DNA of 64,000 nucleotides from Prochilodus magdalenae (lineage: Eukaryota > Chordata > Actinopteri > Characiformes > Prochilodontidae). Of the stretch, positions 34,988 to 47,100 are shown in pieces. The notes beneath the pieces were generated by a model. The model did not search any database. It was not told where the DNA came from and was given only the letters and a program-made list of their open reading frames with translations. Both the position numbers and the translations under genes were made by a program. The stretch spans positions 35,001 through 99,000 of the forward strand of contig JAMWET010006553.1 of assembly GCA_024036415.1 (NCBI GenBank). Reading direction: 5' to 3'. Position 1 is the first letter of the stretch, and each line of letters begins with the position of its first letter.

Positions 34988-37900
34988 TAAAATATGTGCC
35001 CATTTTTAATTTAATGATCCAACACGTGCAAAATAAAAAGTCAGAAGCAGGAAGAGATGTGGCGAAACTCCCAATTGGTGTCCCAAAAAAAGAGCACTTC
35101 CAGCAGTATATTCTCCTCCAATCTAAGTTCTATTGGAGTTCAATGACTAAAAGTTGCTCACTGGACAAAAAATAGTGTATGGTGGTAGTAATTTCAGGCT
35201 CCTGCAGATGGCGCTGCTGCACAAGGATGACACAGGGACTATAAATCCCTGTGGGTGAGAGTGATGGGATCCATAGATTGAGAAGAGGAGCTACAGTGCA
35301 GGGAATGTCTCGTTCCATGTGTGGAAAATGGCTCCAGAGCAGATGTTAATGATTGGCTAAAAGGAGTGACTGCATGTGGGCGTGTCAAAGACCATAGTAT
35401 GAAGGAAGTAGCAGGTGTATGGAAGCATACAGGTCTACCAGCAGTGGATAAAAGTGGTGGAGGACATGCTATTAGGTACGTTACAATCACAGGTGATTCA
35501 TGTCCGTAGACTGTATATATACTGACCCCATGCACAGTGAGGAGGATGATTGAAGTGGTCCAAAAGGGCTTAGATGCCAAAATGACTTGGGGATGGACCC
35601 TATTGTATATCAGTGTTATTGCATTTTTGTAAGTGTGTATGTATACAAGTGCGTATACGTTTACCATGTGTGGAACAACTGCATCATCAGAACAGAACTT
35701 TATGCATTTATGACATGACTGAGTCCCTGGGAGAATGTTGCCCTTGGGGTTCTACAGGTCATAGATCAAACACCACTTGGAGAAAGCCTCCTGACTCTAC
35801 CCTTTTGTGCAAGCAAGAAAAGAAACTACAACCCTGATGCCATTTAAGACTGCCTCAGCCAGGAAGATTCAACTGGGACAAAGTTGTGTGTTCCGAAAGG
35901 ACATTGATGCAAAAAACTCATTAACAGTAATGCAGTAGTCAAGTACTAAATCAAGGTTAAGGGATGTCAACCCCAATCAGAGCCATGCAAGGTGGCAGGA
36001 TGGCAGTGCTACCCTACAATATAAGACATCTAATTCTGGTTTGGGTTTGGCAGCCCAGGCAAAGTAGAAAGAAAGAGAAAAGAAAAGATGGATGAGTAGC
36101 CAGCTGAGAAGCTGATGCCTGTGCTGAAAGGAACGGTAAGCCTAGTTTAGGGGCTGGTGAAAAGTCCCCAGCTTTTGGTTCGGTTTAAATGCATGATGCC
36201 ACCCAGTGTGTGTAACATCCCTCAGTATTCCGGAATCCCATGCTGGCTGACTACGCCAGTGTTGGCTGGCTGCTAACTTGCCATAGCAGCACAAGCAATT
36301 TAATAGCAACAAAATGTCTGGTTTAATAGTGCTTCTTCTGGAATGCTCGTCTCCAGTAATCTCGGGGGAAAGTTTTCAGATATGCAAATATGTTACAGCA
36401 TATTGTAAAAGTTCATCAGAAGCATCCTAGATATAACTGTAGCTGCTAGGCTGTGAAGGACCACCTAGGCTAAGTGAACCAGTTTGCCACAGCGCCACCC
36501 TGATACAGATGCAGCAGCTATGGTTAATTAAGAAAGCCAAGTGGTCTTCTGTTCCCCAGTGAACAGCATTTTTAGGTAGCCCCAGAATTTAGATTTTGAG
36601 ATCTTCATTGATTGCAATAGGTAAAATGGTGGGTCCCAAACCCTCAGGACCCCCTGTATTTCATTTCTTACTGAAACTGTCCTTCCTGCCTCCAGCATCC
36701 TTCAACCTCCCAGTGTAGCACATGGCCTGCTACAGTAAGTTTAACAGAGACATACTTACAGGTGACTCTGAGGGTCTGATCAGCAGAGCGGAGATGTTCA
36801 TATCCTCTTACAGCACAGCTATAACTGCCTGCATCCTCACTGCTGACTGGCTGCAGGTGGAGCTGATTGTTGGTCATGTCAGTTAAAGGACGTCCATTTT
36901 TGTACCAGATGAATGATGGACCAGTCAGACTGCAGTTTGTTCTACATGTCAGAACGGCTGGTTGATTTTCTTTCACTGCTTCAGGGGTTTCCACGTGGAA
37001 GCAGGTGAGATTGTCTGTTCCTTCCACCATTCTCCCATGACTTTTTACTGGGAACAAGAAAAAAAAACTTGCTGTTGAAGTTTTCTGCACACGTCAAATA
37101 TACAACAAAAAAATATTGGCACCCCGAAAAAATCAACCGACAGCAATGAATCTTAATTGGTAGGTTAGACACTATGAGACATGTGAACGATTACATGCGA
37201 CATAAGCAAGGACTGGCCTTATCTCTTCACCTGACTGACCCAACAGCAATGACAATTCAGTGAACAGTGTGATGCCCTCCATGAGTTCTGGTAACCTTTA
37301 TCTTCCTTCCCAACAGCACCGCACTCCCACACCTCCTTCAGGATGCAACTATTCTTTTGACAATCAATGCATTTCTGAAATTCTCCTAGATGCCACCGAA
37401 ATAGATGTCCACATATGATAGATTAAAAGTAATTAAGAGCTGTTAGGATGGGTTGTATCTATATGAGACCTCCTAATTCTGTAAAATGAAACAAGAACAC
37501 AAAAAAATGTCACACATACGCTTACATTTCCACACATATACTTTATATTTAACAGTTTAGCCTGAGGTCTATTCATTTGAGGCTTTTTGCATTAGCATAT
37601 GTCATTCACACATACGAAGCAGCTAGAACTTCCTGAGCTAAGTATCATATACGGTTTACACACACATTCTGCATAGCAGCATGGACTTCTGTGGCCAATC
37701 ACCAAACGAGTTACCATATATGTAATTCCTGTACATCAGTCCGAGTGCATAATAAGGAAATGAGCTTCAGACAGCAGCTGTGGGAGGGTTTGTATTACAT
37801 CTGTCATGAGCGGTTACTGTTGTATTGACCCCACACTGCTGCATTAAAAAACCACCTTATTCTCAGTCGGAGAGAAATACTAAGAGCAAATGAGTCACAA

Positions 37901-39340
37901 GACATTCCACTTTCTTCTTTTTCCCCCTGATAAACTCAGCTAGGTGAAATCGAGAGCTAACTAAGTGAGCTCAAAAGTCTATAGACCCACCTACTTTTTA
38001 CGTTATAGGGCTAAACTGTTTACAGTAAAAGTCATATATCAACAACATCCAGAAACACTGCTGACCTCTCTGGACTCTTCCATCTGATATGGACTGATGT
38101 TCAGTGGAAAACTGTACTGTGGTCTGACTAGTCAGGTTTCTGAGCAGAAGGAGAAAAGGACCATCCCAAACATTACAAGCGTACGGTTCTAAAACCAGCA
38201 TCTGCCATAGTATGCTAGACATTCGTCGGTGACCTGAACATCTGTCAAAGCATCATTTTGGAGAACCCATGCTGTCTTGTACATGCTGTTATTTCCTGGT
38301 CCATGATTATTTTAGCCTTACACACCAAGAAGCATTCTCCATGTGTTGAACAGTATGGCTCTGTAATCAGTCTGGTTGCTGTTATGGTGTCCCCTAACAG
38401 TGTGGATGATGATTGGAGTGGCCAGTGAATCATAGCTGGAGAATAGCAGACATCAGTTAGGCCTTAGTCTACCAAACTACAATCAGATGCCACCTGCATG
38501 ACCATCATTAACATCCAGAAATGCTGCCAACTTCTCTGGGCCTACCTTTATGTGAGATGGACCAACACAAAGTGGAATCATGTATTGCTGTCAGATAAGC
38601 CCATTTTACTCTTTGTTATGGATATAATAAGGGTCATGCTGTCAGGGCTAAATACAACAAGGACTTTCTTCATTGTTACCAGCACAGAGTTCAAAAGATT
38701 CATATCATATAAGCTCACCAGATAAAAATAATTCACCTTGATTTTTAAGGTGGTAATAACTTCAGGCTCCTGTAGATGGTGCTGCAGGATGATGGGGCTA
38801 AAAATACCTGTGGGGTGTGAGTGACGGGATCCATAGATGGATAAGAGGTGGTACAGTGCAGGGAATGTCTCGCTCCATGTGTGGAAAATGGCTCCAGAGC
38901 AGATGTTAATGATTGGCTAAAAGGAGGGACTGCATGTGGGCGTGGCCAAAGACCATAGTGTGAAGGAAGTAGCTGAATCTGCAGGTGTATGGAAGCGTAT
39001 GGTCATACGGGTCTACCAGCAGTGGATAAAATCCCAGTCTACAGGGAATTCTCCTCGGAATTGTGCCACGGAAGGCCTCCACCAAATCTGGACCAACTGA
39101 CCAATTCTTTGATCTAAGAGTGTCTGAATATTGATGGGATTACACACTAGTAGGTACGCTTCAGGGGTTTGGGTAGGGGTCATTCAAAAATGAATGGGAC
39201 TCTATGGGAGAAACGAGTGATAAAAAACAGACAGACAGATGAGTGTGCATCAGACCAGCACTGAATTTGTAGAGAAACATTTACTAACCTGGTATCAGCA
39301 GAATGAGGAAAAGGAGATGGCGAGAAAGAACAGGCATCAT
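31308..39340 (-). CDS. CD22/Siglec-like receptor G3, short form with two Ig exons
   Basis: A complete open structure of 372 codons with stop. Exons in transcript order: signal 39340-39289, Ig1 37047-36760 (one codon shorter than in the other genes), Ig2 34717-34460, TM 34337-34228, tail-a 32832-32755 (NVPPAADD...), tail-b 32361-32182, terminal 31457-31308. Ig3 and Ig4 are missing: the intron between Ig2 and TM is only 122 bp. Because all Ig exons are phase 1-1, the loss keeps the frame. The tail keeps NMYAAAE, ETYVLPV, LYA|NV across the last junction and EYSNV. The protein has the same signal and TM design as its neighbours but half the ectodomain of G1 and G2. A 386-bp insertion lies 77 bp upstream of the start codon. 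Confidence 0.88.
32833..34227. other. Intron between TM and tail-a of G3
   Basis: Contains AT-rich sequence (33085-33125), a reverse-strand Tc1 scrap at about 33485-33605 ('gccaatggtgctgcactaac'), and 33605-34200 sequence shared with the short TM-to-tail-b intron of G2. The last 60 bp before the TM exon are conserved in all genes. The equivalent of 32420-33605, including tail-a, is what G2 has lost. Confidence 0.55.
34460..34717 (-). CDS. G3 exon for Ig2, with a patch copied from Ig3/Ig4-type sequence
   Basis: Eighty-six codons. Both ends are Ig2-like (PPGYIAGGSS at the start, KDYTISNISSETAGEYKC later). The middle reads NPPVKTYTWFKE, as in Ig3 and Ig4 exons, where Ig2 of G1, G2 and G4 reads NPPVDEYHWFKE. 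The DNA patch is about 34600-34640. It fits gene conversion from a neighbouring Ig exon of the array. Confidence 0.85.
34759..34866. repeat. 27-bp tandem repeat upstream of the Ig2 acceptor of G3
   Basis: Four units starting at 34759, 34786, 34813 and 34840. On the gene strand each holds a pyrimidine run ending TTTTCCAG, a ready-made 3' splice-site sequence. G1 and G2 have one unit here and G4 about two, so the number varies among copies. The CCAG sites would not keep the reading frame, so the real acceptor is CTCAG|AT at 34717. Confidence 0.85.
34955..34986. repeat. Poly-T tract
   Basis: About 32 T residues on the plus strand, matched by a shorter T tract at 47433-47454 in the same intron of G4. 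It could be the tail of an old retroposed sequence on the minus strand. The rest of the Ig1-Ig2 intron (34990-36759) is homologous to that of G4, with the array-specific repeat at 35165-35520. Confidence 0.85.
37048..39288. other. First intron of G3
   Basis: 37270-38000 and 38030-38470 match parts of the first introns of G1 and G4. 38750-39130 is the array-specific repeat ('gatggtgctgcaggatgatg', 'catgtgtggaaaatggct'). No MADF, LTR or Ty3 insertion and no V-set exon are present. This is the shortest first intron of the four. Confidence 0.5.
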
Positions 39341-39417
39341 CCTGACTGACCTCCCTCCCATTCACAGGTGATCTGAAGACATCAATTTCATTGGTGAAAA
39401 ACATGATCACATGACCA

Positions 39418-39803
39418 AAGTCAAAGGGAACTTTATTGTTATTCAGACTTTACATCAGGAGTGCAAAGCTGAACAAGATTGCATTTCTCCAAACTCCGAT
39501 GTGCAAATGTAACCGTAGTGCAAACACACAAGGCATACTAGTAACATAACAGTGCAGATGAGACATTAATATAGAAGGGGTGGGGGAAAGTACCAAATAG
39601 GAAATTATACATTACGCAGAAATATTGCACTTGTATAGAAAGATATTGCTGTTTTTAAGTGATGATATTACTGCACAATGTATATGTAAACATAACACTG
39701 TGCCTGTAAACTTAACACTGGAAAGTGATAAAGTGCTTGATAATAAACAGTGAGATTTAGCAGCGTTAAAAAAGAGAGATGCAAGTTAAAAAGAGAGATG
39801 CAA
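39418..39803. mobile_element. Insertion in the promoter-proximal region of G3
   Basis: A 386-bp insert starting 'aagtcaaagggaactttatt' and ending 'gagagatgcaa', flanked by the direct repeat GACCA (39413-39417 and 39804-39808). G1 has the empty site 'catgaccatcaaccc' near 10855. There are no terminal inverted repeats and no coding frame. The 'gaactttattgttattcaga' phrase belongs to a dispersed fish repeat I recognise but cannot name. It starts 77 bp before the start codon of G3 and separates that flank from the rest of the upstream block. Confidence 0.8.
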
Positions 39804-41084
39804 GACCATCAACAATGATCACTACTCCAATTCCAGCATGCAGCTAGAACAGAAACTGTACCCATGTAGTTCCTAGAAGGATTGATTTATGGTTGCCCAA
39901 TCCTAGTCCTGAAGATCCACCAACTTTGGAACGCTCATTTGACACTAACGTTCCGATTCCCCTGAAGGCCCATTCCCAACAAAACCCACTACACCCACCT
40001 GTGACTCATCCAGGGACGGCTATGTAAACCCTTTACCCTCTGCCTGTTATCTTGTGAAGTCTCTGGGTTTTATTAGTTTGTCTTTGAGGTTTAAGTCAGT
40101 TTCCTTTGTTCTGCACCATGCAGGACTACAATAAAGTTACAAAGTGCTGAATAACAGTGTACATCTCACAGCACCAACATGTAAACTGTAGACATCGCCC
40201 TGTTACACTTCCTCTGTTAGGTTAAGTCTTTTTTAAAGAAACCGCTCTATTAAAACTCAGATATCATAAGGCTATTCCATGATGGTGGTCCATATTACTG
40301 TTATTAGAACTGTTTAAGAAAATACATCAAAAGAATTTCAGGCTCTTACCTCTCCTCTACTTGTTTGCTGACCGATGTGCTGAAGTAATGCCAATAACCG
40401 TGGTTAGTCTTCTAATCTTTTGATCAACACTAGGAACTAACACCAGGAACCAACACCGGGAACCAACGCCAAAAGACATGCAGCAGATATACGGGTTTAT
40501 TCTCCTTCATTTGATTACTCAGCGTGAAATCTTAAACTTACACAGAAACTTCATGCGTACATTTTGAGGAAGGAAGTGGCAAAAGACCCTCAGGGTTACC
40601 TGGCAACTACTCGTGTTCTAACATTAGGCCATTAGATCATTCTATTCCTCATTACTGTGTCAGAGGCAATGCAGAGCAATGAAGATCATTGTTACTTAAC
40701 CCATAACATTAGCTGTGGCATGATACCCATCTTACTCACACATTCAAACTCATCTTCAAAAGAACACAAAGAGCTGCACACAGAGGGATCAACCGACAGT
40801 AATAAACACTTGGGTAGGTTTGAAATCATAAGACATGCGGATGATTCAAGTTTCACACTTGCCAGTACATGTGACGTAAGATAGGACGGACCTTATCACT
40901 GTGCCTGAGTGACCCAACAGCCACAACTGTGGCCACTCAGCAGTGATGTCCTCCGAGTCATCCTGTTAGTGCAGCACCATTGGCAGACGGCTCCACGACG
41001 CAGGAGTACATGCACACGGACCGTTACCACGACTGTCCTTAACACCACGTCACCCTCACCAAAGACTGCAATGTTCACTCCCAC
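39804..41084. repeat. Upstream block of G3
   Basis: Holds truncated versions of the repeats upstream of G2 (39890-40110), the conserved 'ccatgatggtggtccatatt' segment (40280), a short GGAACCAACACC repeat (40430-40470) and a Tc1 transposase fragment (40930-41075). No gene found. Confidence 0.5.
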
Positions 41085-44000
41085 CACTCTCCTTATTGGC
41101 CACCAGGGGTCCCTATCATCCTACTACTTATATGGTAACTCCTGTTCTCCCTCTGGTGGCCATTCTAGCCTAATTACCAGCTCTTTAAGAGCCTTCTCTT
41201 TCCAAGTATGTTTTCTCCCATGATGTTTGGCCCCTGTCTGCTCCAGGCCTGTGGATGTTAGGCCTCTGTTAAGGACTGGTCTTGGTTTTTGACCTTTTTT
41301 TAAATCATCTACTCATGAACTGCCTTTGGCCTCTAGCTTCTGCTTTTGAAACCATAATGAACATGTTTATGGATCCTATTCCCAGGTTATATAATTTATC
41401 TGCCCAAACATTCTGCAGTCAGAGCAGAGTTGATCTCAGATGTTTTCAACGTGTCTTACCAGCCAAGTCAAGTCATACTGCTAAAGCAAAGTAGACTTGG
41501 GGATGTCTGAGGATGTGGTTAGCAATCTTAATATAACCCCAGTCCCTGACCTCAGACCAACAGCATGGCCATTACACATAAATAATCAGGTTTTACGATG
41601 TGTTATATACCCACACAATTGAGGCACGATTGCCCTCTGGCATTCAAATCAGCATTTTAAAGTATATACTATTCAAGGCAGGAAGTGGACCAAAAGGGCC
41701 ACTTCACACTTTTGTCAGTAATGTCTCAGGCAATAAAAAACAAAGACACTTACTGACTATAGTAGTCCAGTAATATGAGCCCAATAATGAAGTGTTCCCT
41801 CGTGATCCCACGGATGGATTGTGTTATTCTAGTAATATGAGAAGGACATTGAAGTGGTTAATGGGATCCATGGTGGTCAGGGGGTGCATGGGATTGATTG
41901 ACTGTTATCCCCAAAAGAATGTTGCCAATAACAACCAAAGGTTAATATATACAGGTAACTAATAAGAAACTGTCACACAAGACCAGGGGTAGATGACCTA
42001 GTTAAGAGTTAATGACCTAAACAGGAAACAGGTGAACAGACTAAAACTGGAGCGAGAGCGACCTCCTGTGACAGTGAGGTGTAATACCAGGGCCTTTGGC
42101 ACCAGATGGCAGAGTCTTTGTTTCCTCATATGATCGGTCTGGGTGCCTCGTGGAGTCTCGGTTTTATGTATTCAGGATTCCGGCAGTTATTGATGATAGT
42201 ATATACTGACTCATTGTCTCCTATAGGATATAAATAATATAGGAGATGATTAACCTACTGAAACACAGTGGGAACAAAAGAGAAAGTGATGTGACAATCT
42301 GTGAGATATCATTTGAGAATAGAAACAAGACATGACCAGACAAAACATCAAGCAACCACAAACCACACAACCAGGGGTATATATGTACAGGTGACTAACA
42401 AGAAACAAGAAACGAAGGGGCGGGGCTAGAGACTACAACCATGTGACAAGAAGGCAAGACTGGAAAGCAGACAAGGGAAAACAAAGTCAGAAACAGATAA
42501 AGACCAGAGGAGGAAAAGGACAGGACACATTGCTTTGGGTATTTGGGAAGTAACACCAGACAATCCAGATGTGATATAGTTCACTTAGGGCTCGGCACAG
42601 GTTCTCAACATCTATAAAGACCATGAGTAGGTAGCTTATCAGCACATGCAGTGATATCTCAAGATCATCTCCCTGATTGTGTCAACTTAAGCTCCTGAGA
42701 TGTAACAGATTTATTAAATAGCTGGTGGCAATGATGTGACTGCACTCCAGAATCGTGGGGTTTGTTTTTAATGTGGTGCAGTTTAAGGGTCCAAAGATCA
42801 CTAAAAAAACAAAAATTTGCAGCCTTAAAAATGACACATATAACAATAAAATGTTACTTTTTGGCTTATTCTGGAGTCCGTCCTCTAATCTTCCAACTCC
42901 AGAGTCATGGTTTGGGTATGGGTACACACCTTTCCAATTAAAGCATATGAAGGCATTAATAAGATTCACAGTATCTTTAATAATACGCTTTATTAATGGA
43001 GCACTTTTCATACACACAGCATCTCAAAGTGTTTAATTTGGAAGGTAAAATTAGGTAACAAAATCAGGAGAGAAATAACCGCTGAAATAATCAACAATAA
43101 AATGATACAATGATGCTTAATATCAATCATTTTAACAGTATATTATTTAATAACTTGGTTAAAAAGCAATCTTTAAATGGTTATTATATATGTGAAGTTA
43201 AAAGCAGAAAAGGAGCAAAAATAAGAAAAATTAAAAATTATTTAAAAAAATAAAAAAGTCAAATATGATCACAACAAACATTAACAGTATTTTTAAGTAC
43301 TTGGCTTAAAGTAACTTGGTAAATAGACATATGTTTATATGTGTACCTGACTGTCTAATTGGATTAGCTAATGAGTGACACACAGTAGAAGCATAAAACC
43401 AGGACTCTGTTGTTTCTGTAGCTTACACTGGGTTCTAAAACCCTAGATCATATGTTAGAACATAGACAGACATTCAGTGATGGACTTTATGGCCAGTTTT
43501 AAATCAGTCCTAGAAGATACAGGCAGTTCTGTTAAAGCAGGTTTAGTTAGGATCTTGTTGAGGAAGAGAGAGTCATGCAGGTTGTACAGAAGTTCCAAAA
43601 AACCAAGGCCATTTAATCATATACACTCCCCGGACTAAAAACGAGTCACCTCCAGTAAAACGGCAGGAAAGGCATCCACCGAATCTGGCCCAACCGACCA
43701 ATTCGGATGCAAGACATTGATGTGACCTAGATCCAGGTAGCTCGTTGTTTTGTTGGGTAAGCTTGTATCTGTAATTTAACAGGGAACTGAAACCTACTAT
43801 TAAGATAGTGGTCCCTCATCTTGTGGCACAGTTCCTGAAAAGTGATGAATGAGCATTTGTGATGTTTGATTGTACTCCTCAATCCAGGTTGAAACCGGTT
43901 GTTCGATTCAACCCAACCTGGACAAATAAAATGACAGAATACTGCATTTAAACCAAACGCCAGCAGGACTGAACACTTCTGAACATTTAATTAGGGCTCT

Positions 44001-44104
44001 GAACACATAATTAAGGCTCATTTGTTTTACTGTTATATATTTCCTAGCACAATTCTGATATCAATATCATCTTTAGCTTAATACAGTATTGTGCTATAAG
44101 TACT
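41085..44104. repeat. Intergenic block between G4 and G3
   Basis: Collinear with 28380-31307. It includes an LTR-like segment (41085-41400) and, at 41744-41850, one to two copies of the 62-bp unit ('cttactgactatagtagtcc', 'gcccaataatgaagtgtt') that is massively repeated at 56.2-57.7k. 42720-42800 is the 'ctggtggcaatgatgt' segment. 42960-44104 is the 3' flank shared with G2 and G3. Confidence 0.55.
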
Positions 44105-47100
44105 TTAACTAGGTACATAATGCGATTGATAAGTTACTGTTTTAGAAATTAGCATTAGCATTATTAATGTTATTACATTTGAATACTCATGAGATCCGTC
44201 CTCATCGTGAGCCATGTGGGCATCATCATCAGCAGGATTAGTAGAAACGTTCTGTAAGAGGAGAGCAGGAAGAAAGAAATCAGGGAGACTGTGACTGAGC
44301 GAACACACAGACCAGTGTTCAGTGTAACGATAAAAGCCTGAACATGTCAAATTATCCACCACAGCTTCTGTATAACTAAAGGTTAAGGTGTAAACAGACA
44401 CGGTTTGATCTGAAACACTCCATTCTAGAGAGACTTCCTGAATCAGGAACCAGACACCCACCTCTATAATCTCCCTCACAGAGAGTTACCACAATGAAAT
44501 GTTTATAAATACACACAAGGAAGGGTAAAGGTCAAATGTCAATGAGAAACCAGTTTTGACGACATCAGCATCATATTTGTGACATCACAACCCCTGGTTC
44601 CCATATACATACACACACACTCACTCACACTACATTACACTACACTGATCAGCCATAACATTAACACCACCTCCGTGTATCCACACTCACTCTCCACTGT
44701 ATCAGCTCCACTGACCATACAGGACACTCTGTAGGTGTACAGGTCCAGACTGTAGTCCATCTGTTTCTCTGTGTACTGTATTACCCTGTTCTTCAATGAT
44801 CAGGACCCTCACAGGACCACCACAGAGCAGGTACTATGTGGGTGGTGGGTCATTCTCAGCACTGCAGTGACACTGACGTGGTGCTGGTGGTGTGTTAGTG
44901 TGCGTGGTGTGAGTGGATGGTTTTAATGTGTGTAGCTACTTTTCTTCTTAATATATGGCATTTAAAAGCTGGTCTATATACGTGTCTATATACATGTTGT
45001 AGACATGGAGACCCCTGGCTCCCATGACCACCACTGTGAAGAACATCTGAACCATCTCACACCAAACCCACTCGGTCTGACACTGCTTACATCTCAAACA
45101 CTGAATTATGCAAAGGTGTTGAAACTGCTGGGCTTTGACACCTTTAAGATGTTACTCACAGCATAGAGTGGGTCACCATCATGGGGTTCATTAACAGGAA
45201 GCACGTATGTCTCATCAAGAGCATTGCAGGTGTCATCAAAGGACAAGCATGTGGCGTTAAGATCTACATGTACATCTTCAGCTGCAGCATACATGTTCTC
45301 AACTGGGTTGTTGCCTTCATAGGGCTTGGACAAAGCTGCCTGTGTAAAAGAGCAAGAGGAAGCATTTTATACGCCTTTAGCATGAAGCAAAAGAAGAACT
45401 GTACTGTCTCGAGATTACATCTGCTAAAAGTACTAGACAGCAACTTGGTGGTTCACAAATCGTGGTACATGTACCCCGTGTCAAATGACTTTGTGGGTAA
45501 GTAAAGATAAGCCTGACTTTAGTCTTCCTTTAAGTTTATTTAACCAGCCAAATTAATAACACAGGTATGCTGGTAACACAAACAGACTCCCTCTTGCCAT
45601 ATAGTCAACATGGCTTTGCACTTTATGCTACAGCATCTCGGCAGTCCTGGAACTTCATGGTATGGCATCTTGTTTGATGCTCGACAGTTGCTACTTGTTT
45701 ACTTAACATTAGTTAACCACTGTTAATGCATTACTGTATTAGGTGTCATGTTAACTAATACATTAATGTTAGGTAACAGACTTAATGTTAGTTAGTCAAC
45801 ACTTAATGTTATGACCTACTGTAACACCACTAATACACCATCACTGTTATGAAAATAGCTTTGAAAAATATGAATCACTTACAATAGGTAGAGCCTGAAA
45901 TGCATCAGACCATTTGGAGCCACAGTCAGGTAAGTCCAATTCGTCTGCAGCGGGAGGAACATTCTGGGGTGAATAAAAAAAATAATAATTAACTCTAGAA
46001 CTTGGTTAGCAATCTCTGTATGCAATTTCTGTTGGTCCATTCATTAAAAAATGTCCATACGGTGTAAATGTCAGTTCAGATGATGCAGAAAAATAAAGTC
46101 AACACAAATGAATATGCATATCACTGTCCAACGAAAAACATGGAAGTGTCTTCAGACAAATGACACAACATTGAGCCACAAATTCAGGGCAGAAGTTGGT
46201 TCAGATGCTTACCTGACCTCTTCTCTTAGCCCTCCTGATCATCAGATAGACCAGGCACACAATGATCACAGCTGCAAGGCATACCAGTCCCACAGTCACC
46301 AAGACAGCCGTGTAACTGTGCTCTGGAAACCAGAAACATACACCATGTAAACATCCCAGTTTGGGTGGTGCACACGTTTATTCAGGCTCATTTAATAGAC
46401 TTCAGAAAAACCTGGATATAGAGATAGGGCTGCAGATGCCATCTGTCTTCCGAGTTCATTCCGAGCTTCACAGTAATACAGTCCAGTGTGTTCAGCAGTG
46501 ATGCTGGTGATGCTGTAACTGTGTCCAGATCCTACAGGAGAGGCTCCACCTTCTTTAAACCAGGTGTAGTTCTTCACAGGTGGGTTTTCAGCACTGCTGC
46601 AGGTCAGAGTCACTGAACTGCCCTCCACTATGTTACCAGAGGGACTGATGGACACCGAGACATTCTTTGGAGGCCCTGGTTTAGATATATATAAACATGA
46701 TTTAGTTTTTAATCAAACAGCAAACATGAATGCCAAAAAATGAAAATAGAAATCAATGACTAAATCAGAAATGATGTCTTTATGATCATTTATAACTTGT
46801 TTATACATTTGAAACAGCTTCATGGGAGGCTGATCTTGGAAGTAATTGCTATTACCATAACTATAAACATCAGTAACTACTTAACTTTGAATTATGGTGG
46901 AGGTTGACTTGCATTTGGCTGTGAAGTGAACACTTGGTGAGGGCAGGCCTATATACCTATATCACATGTGTTCAGCCTTACCAATGAGATTCACAGTTAC
47001 ACCAGCAGAGTACTTGTGACCCTCGGCATTGACGCACTTGCACTTGTACTCTCCTGCAGTCTCAGAGCTGATATTGGAGATGGTGTAACCTTTGCCCTTT

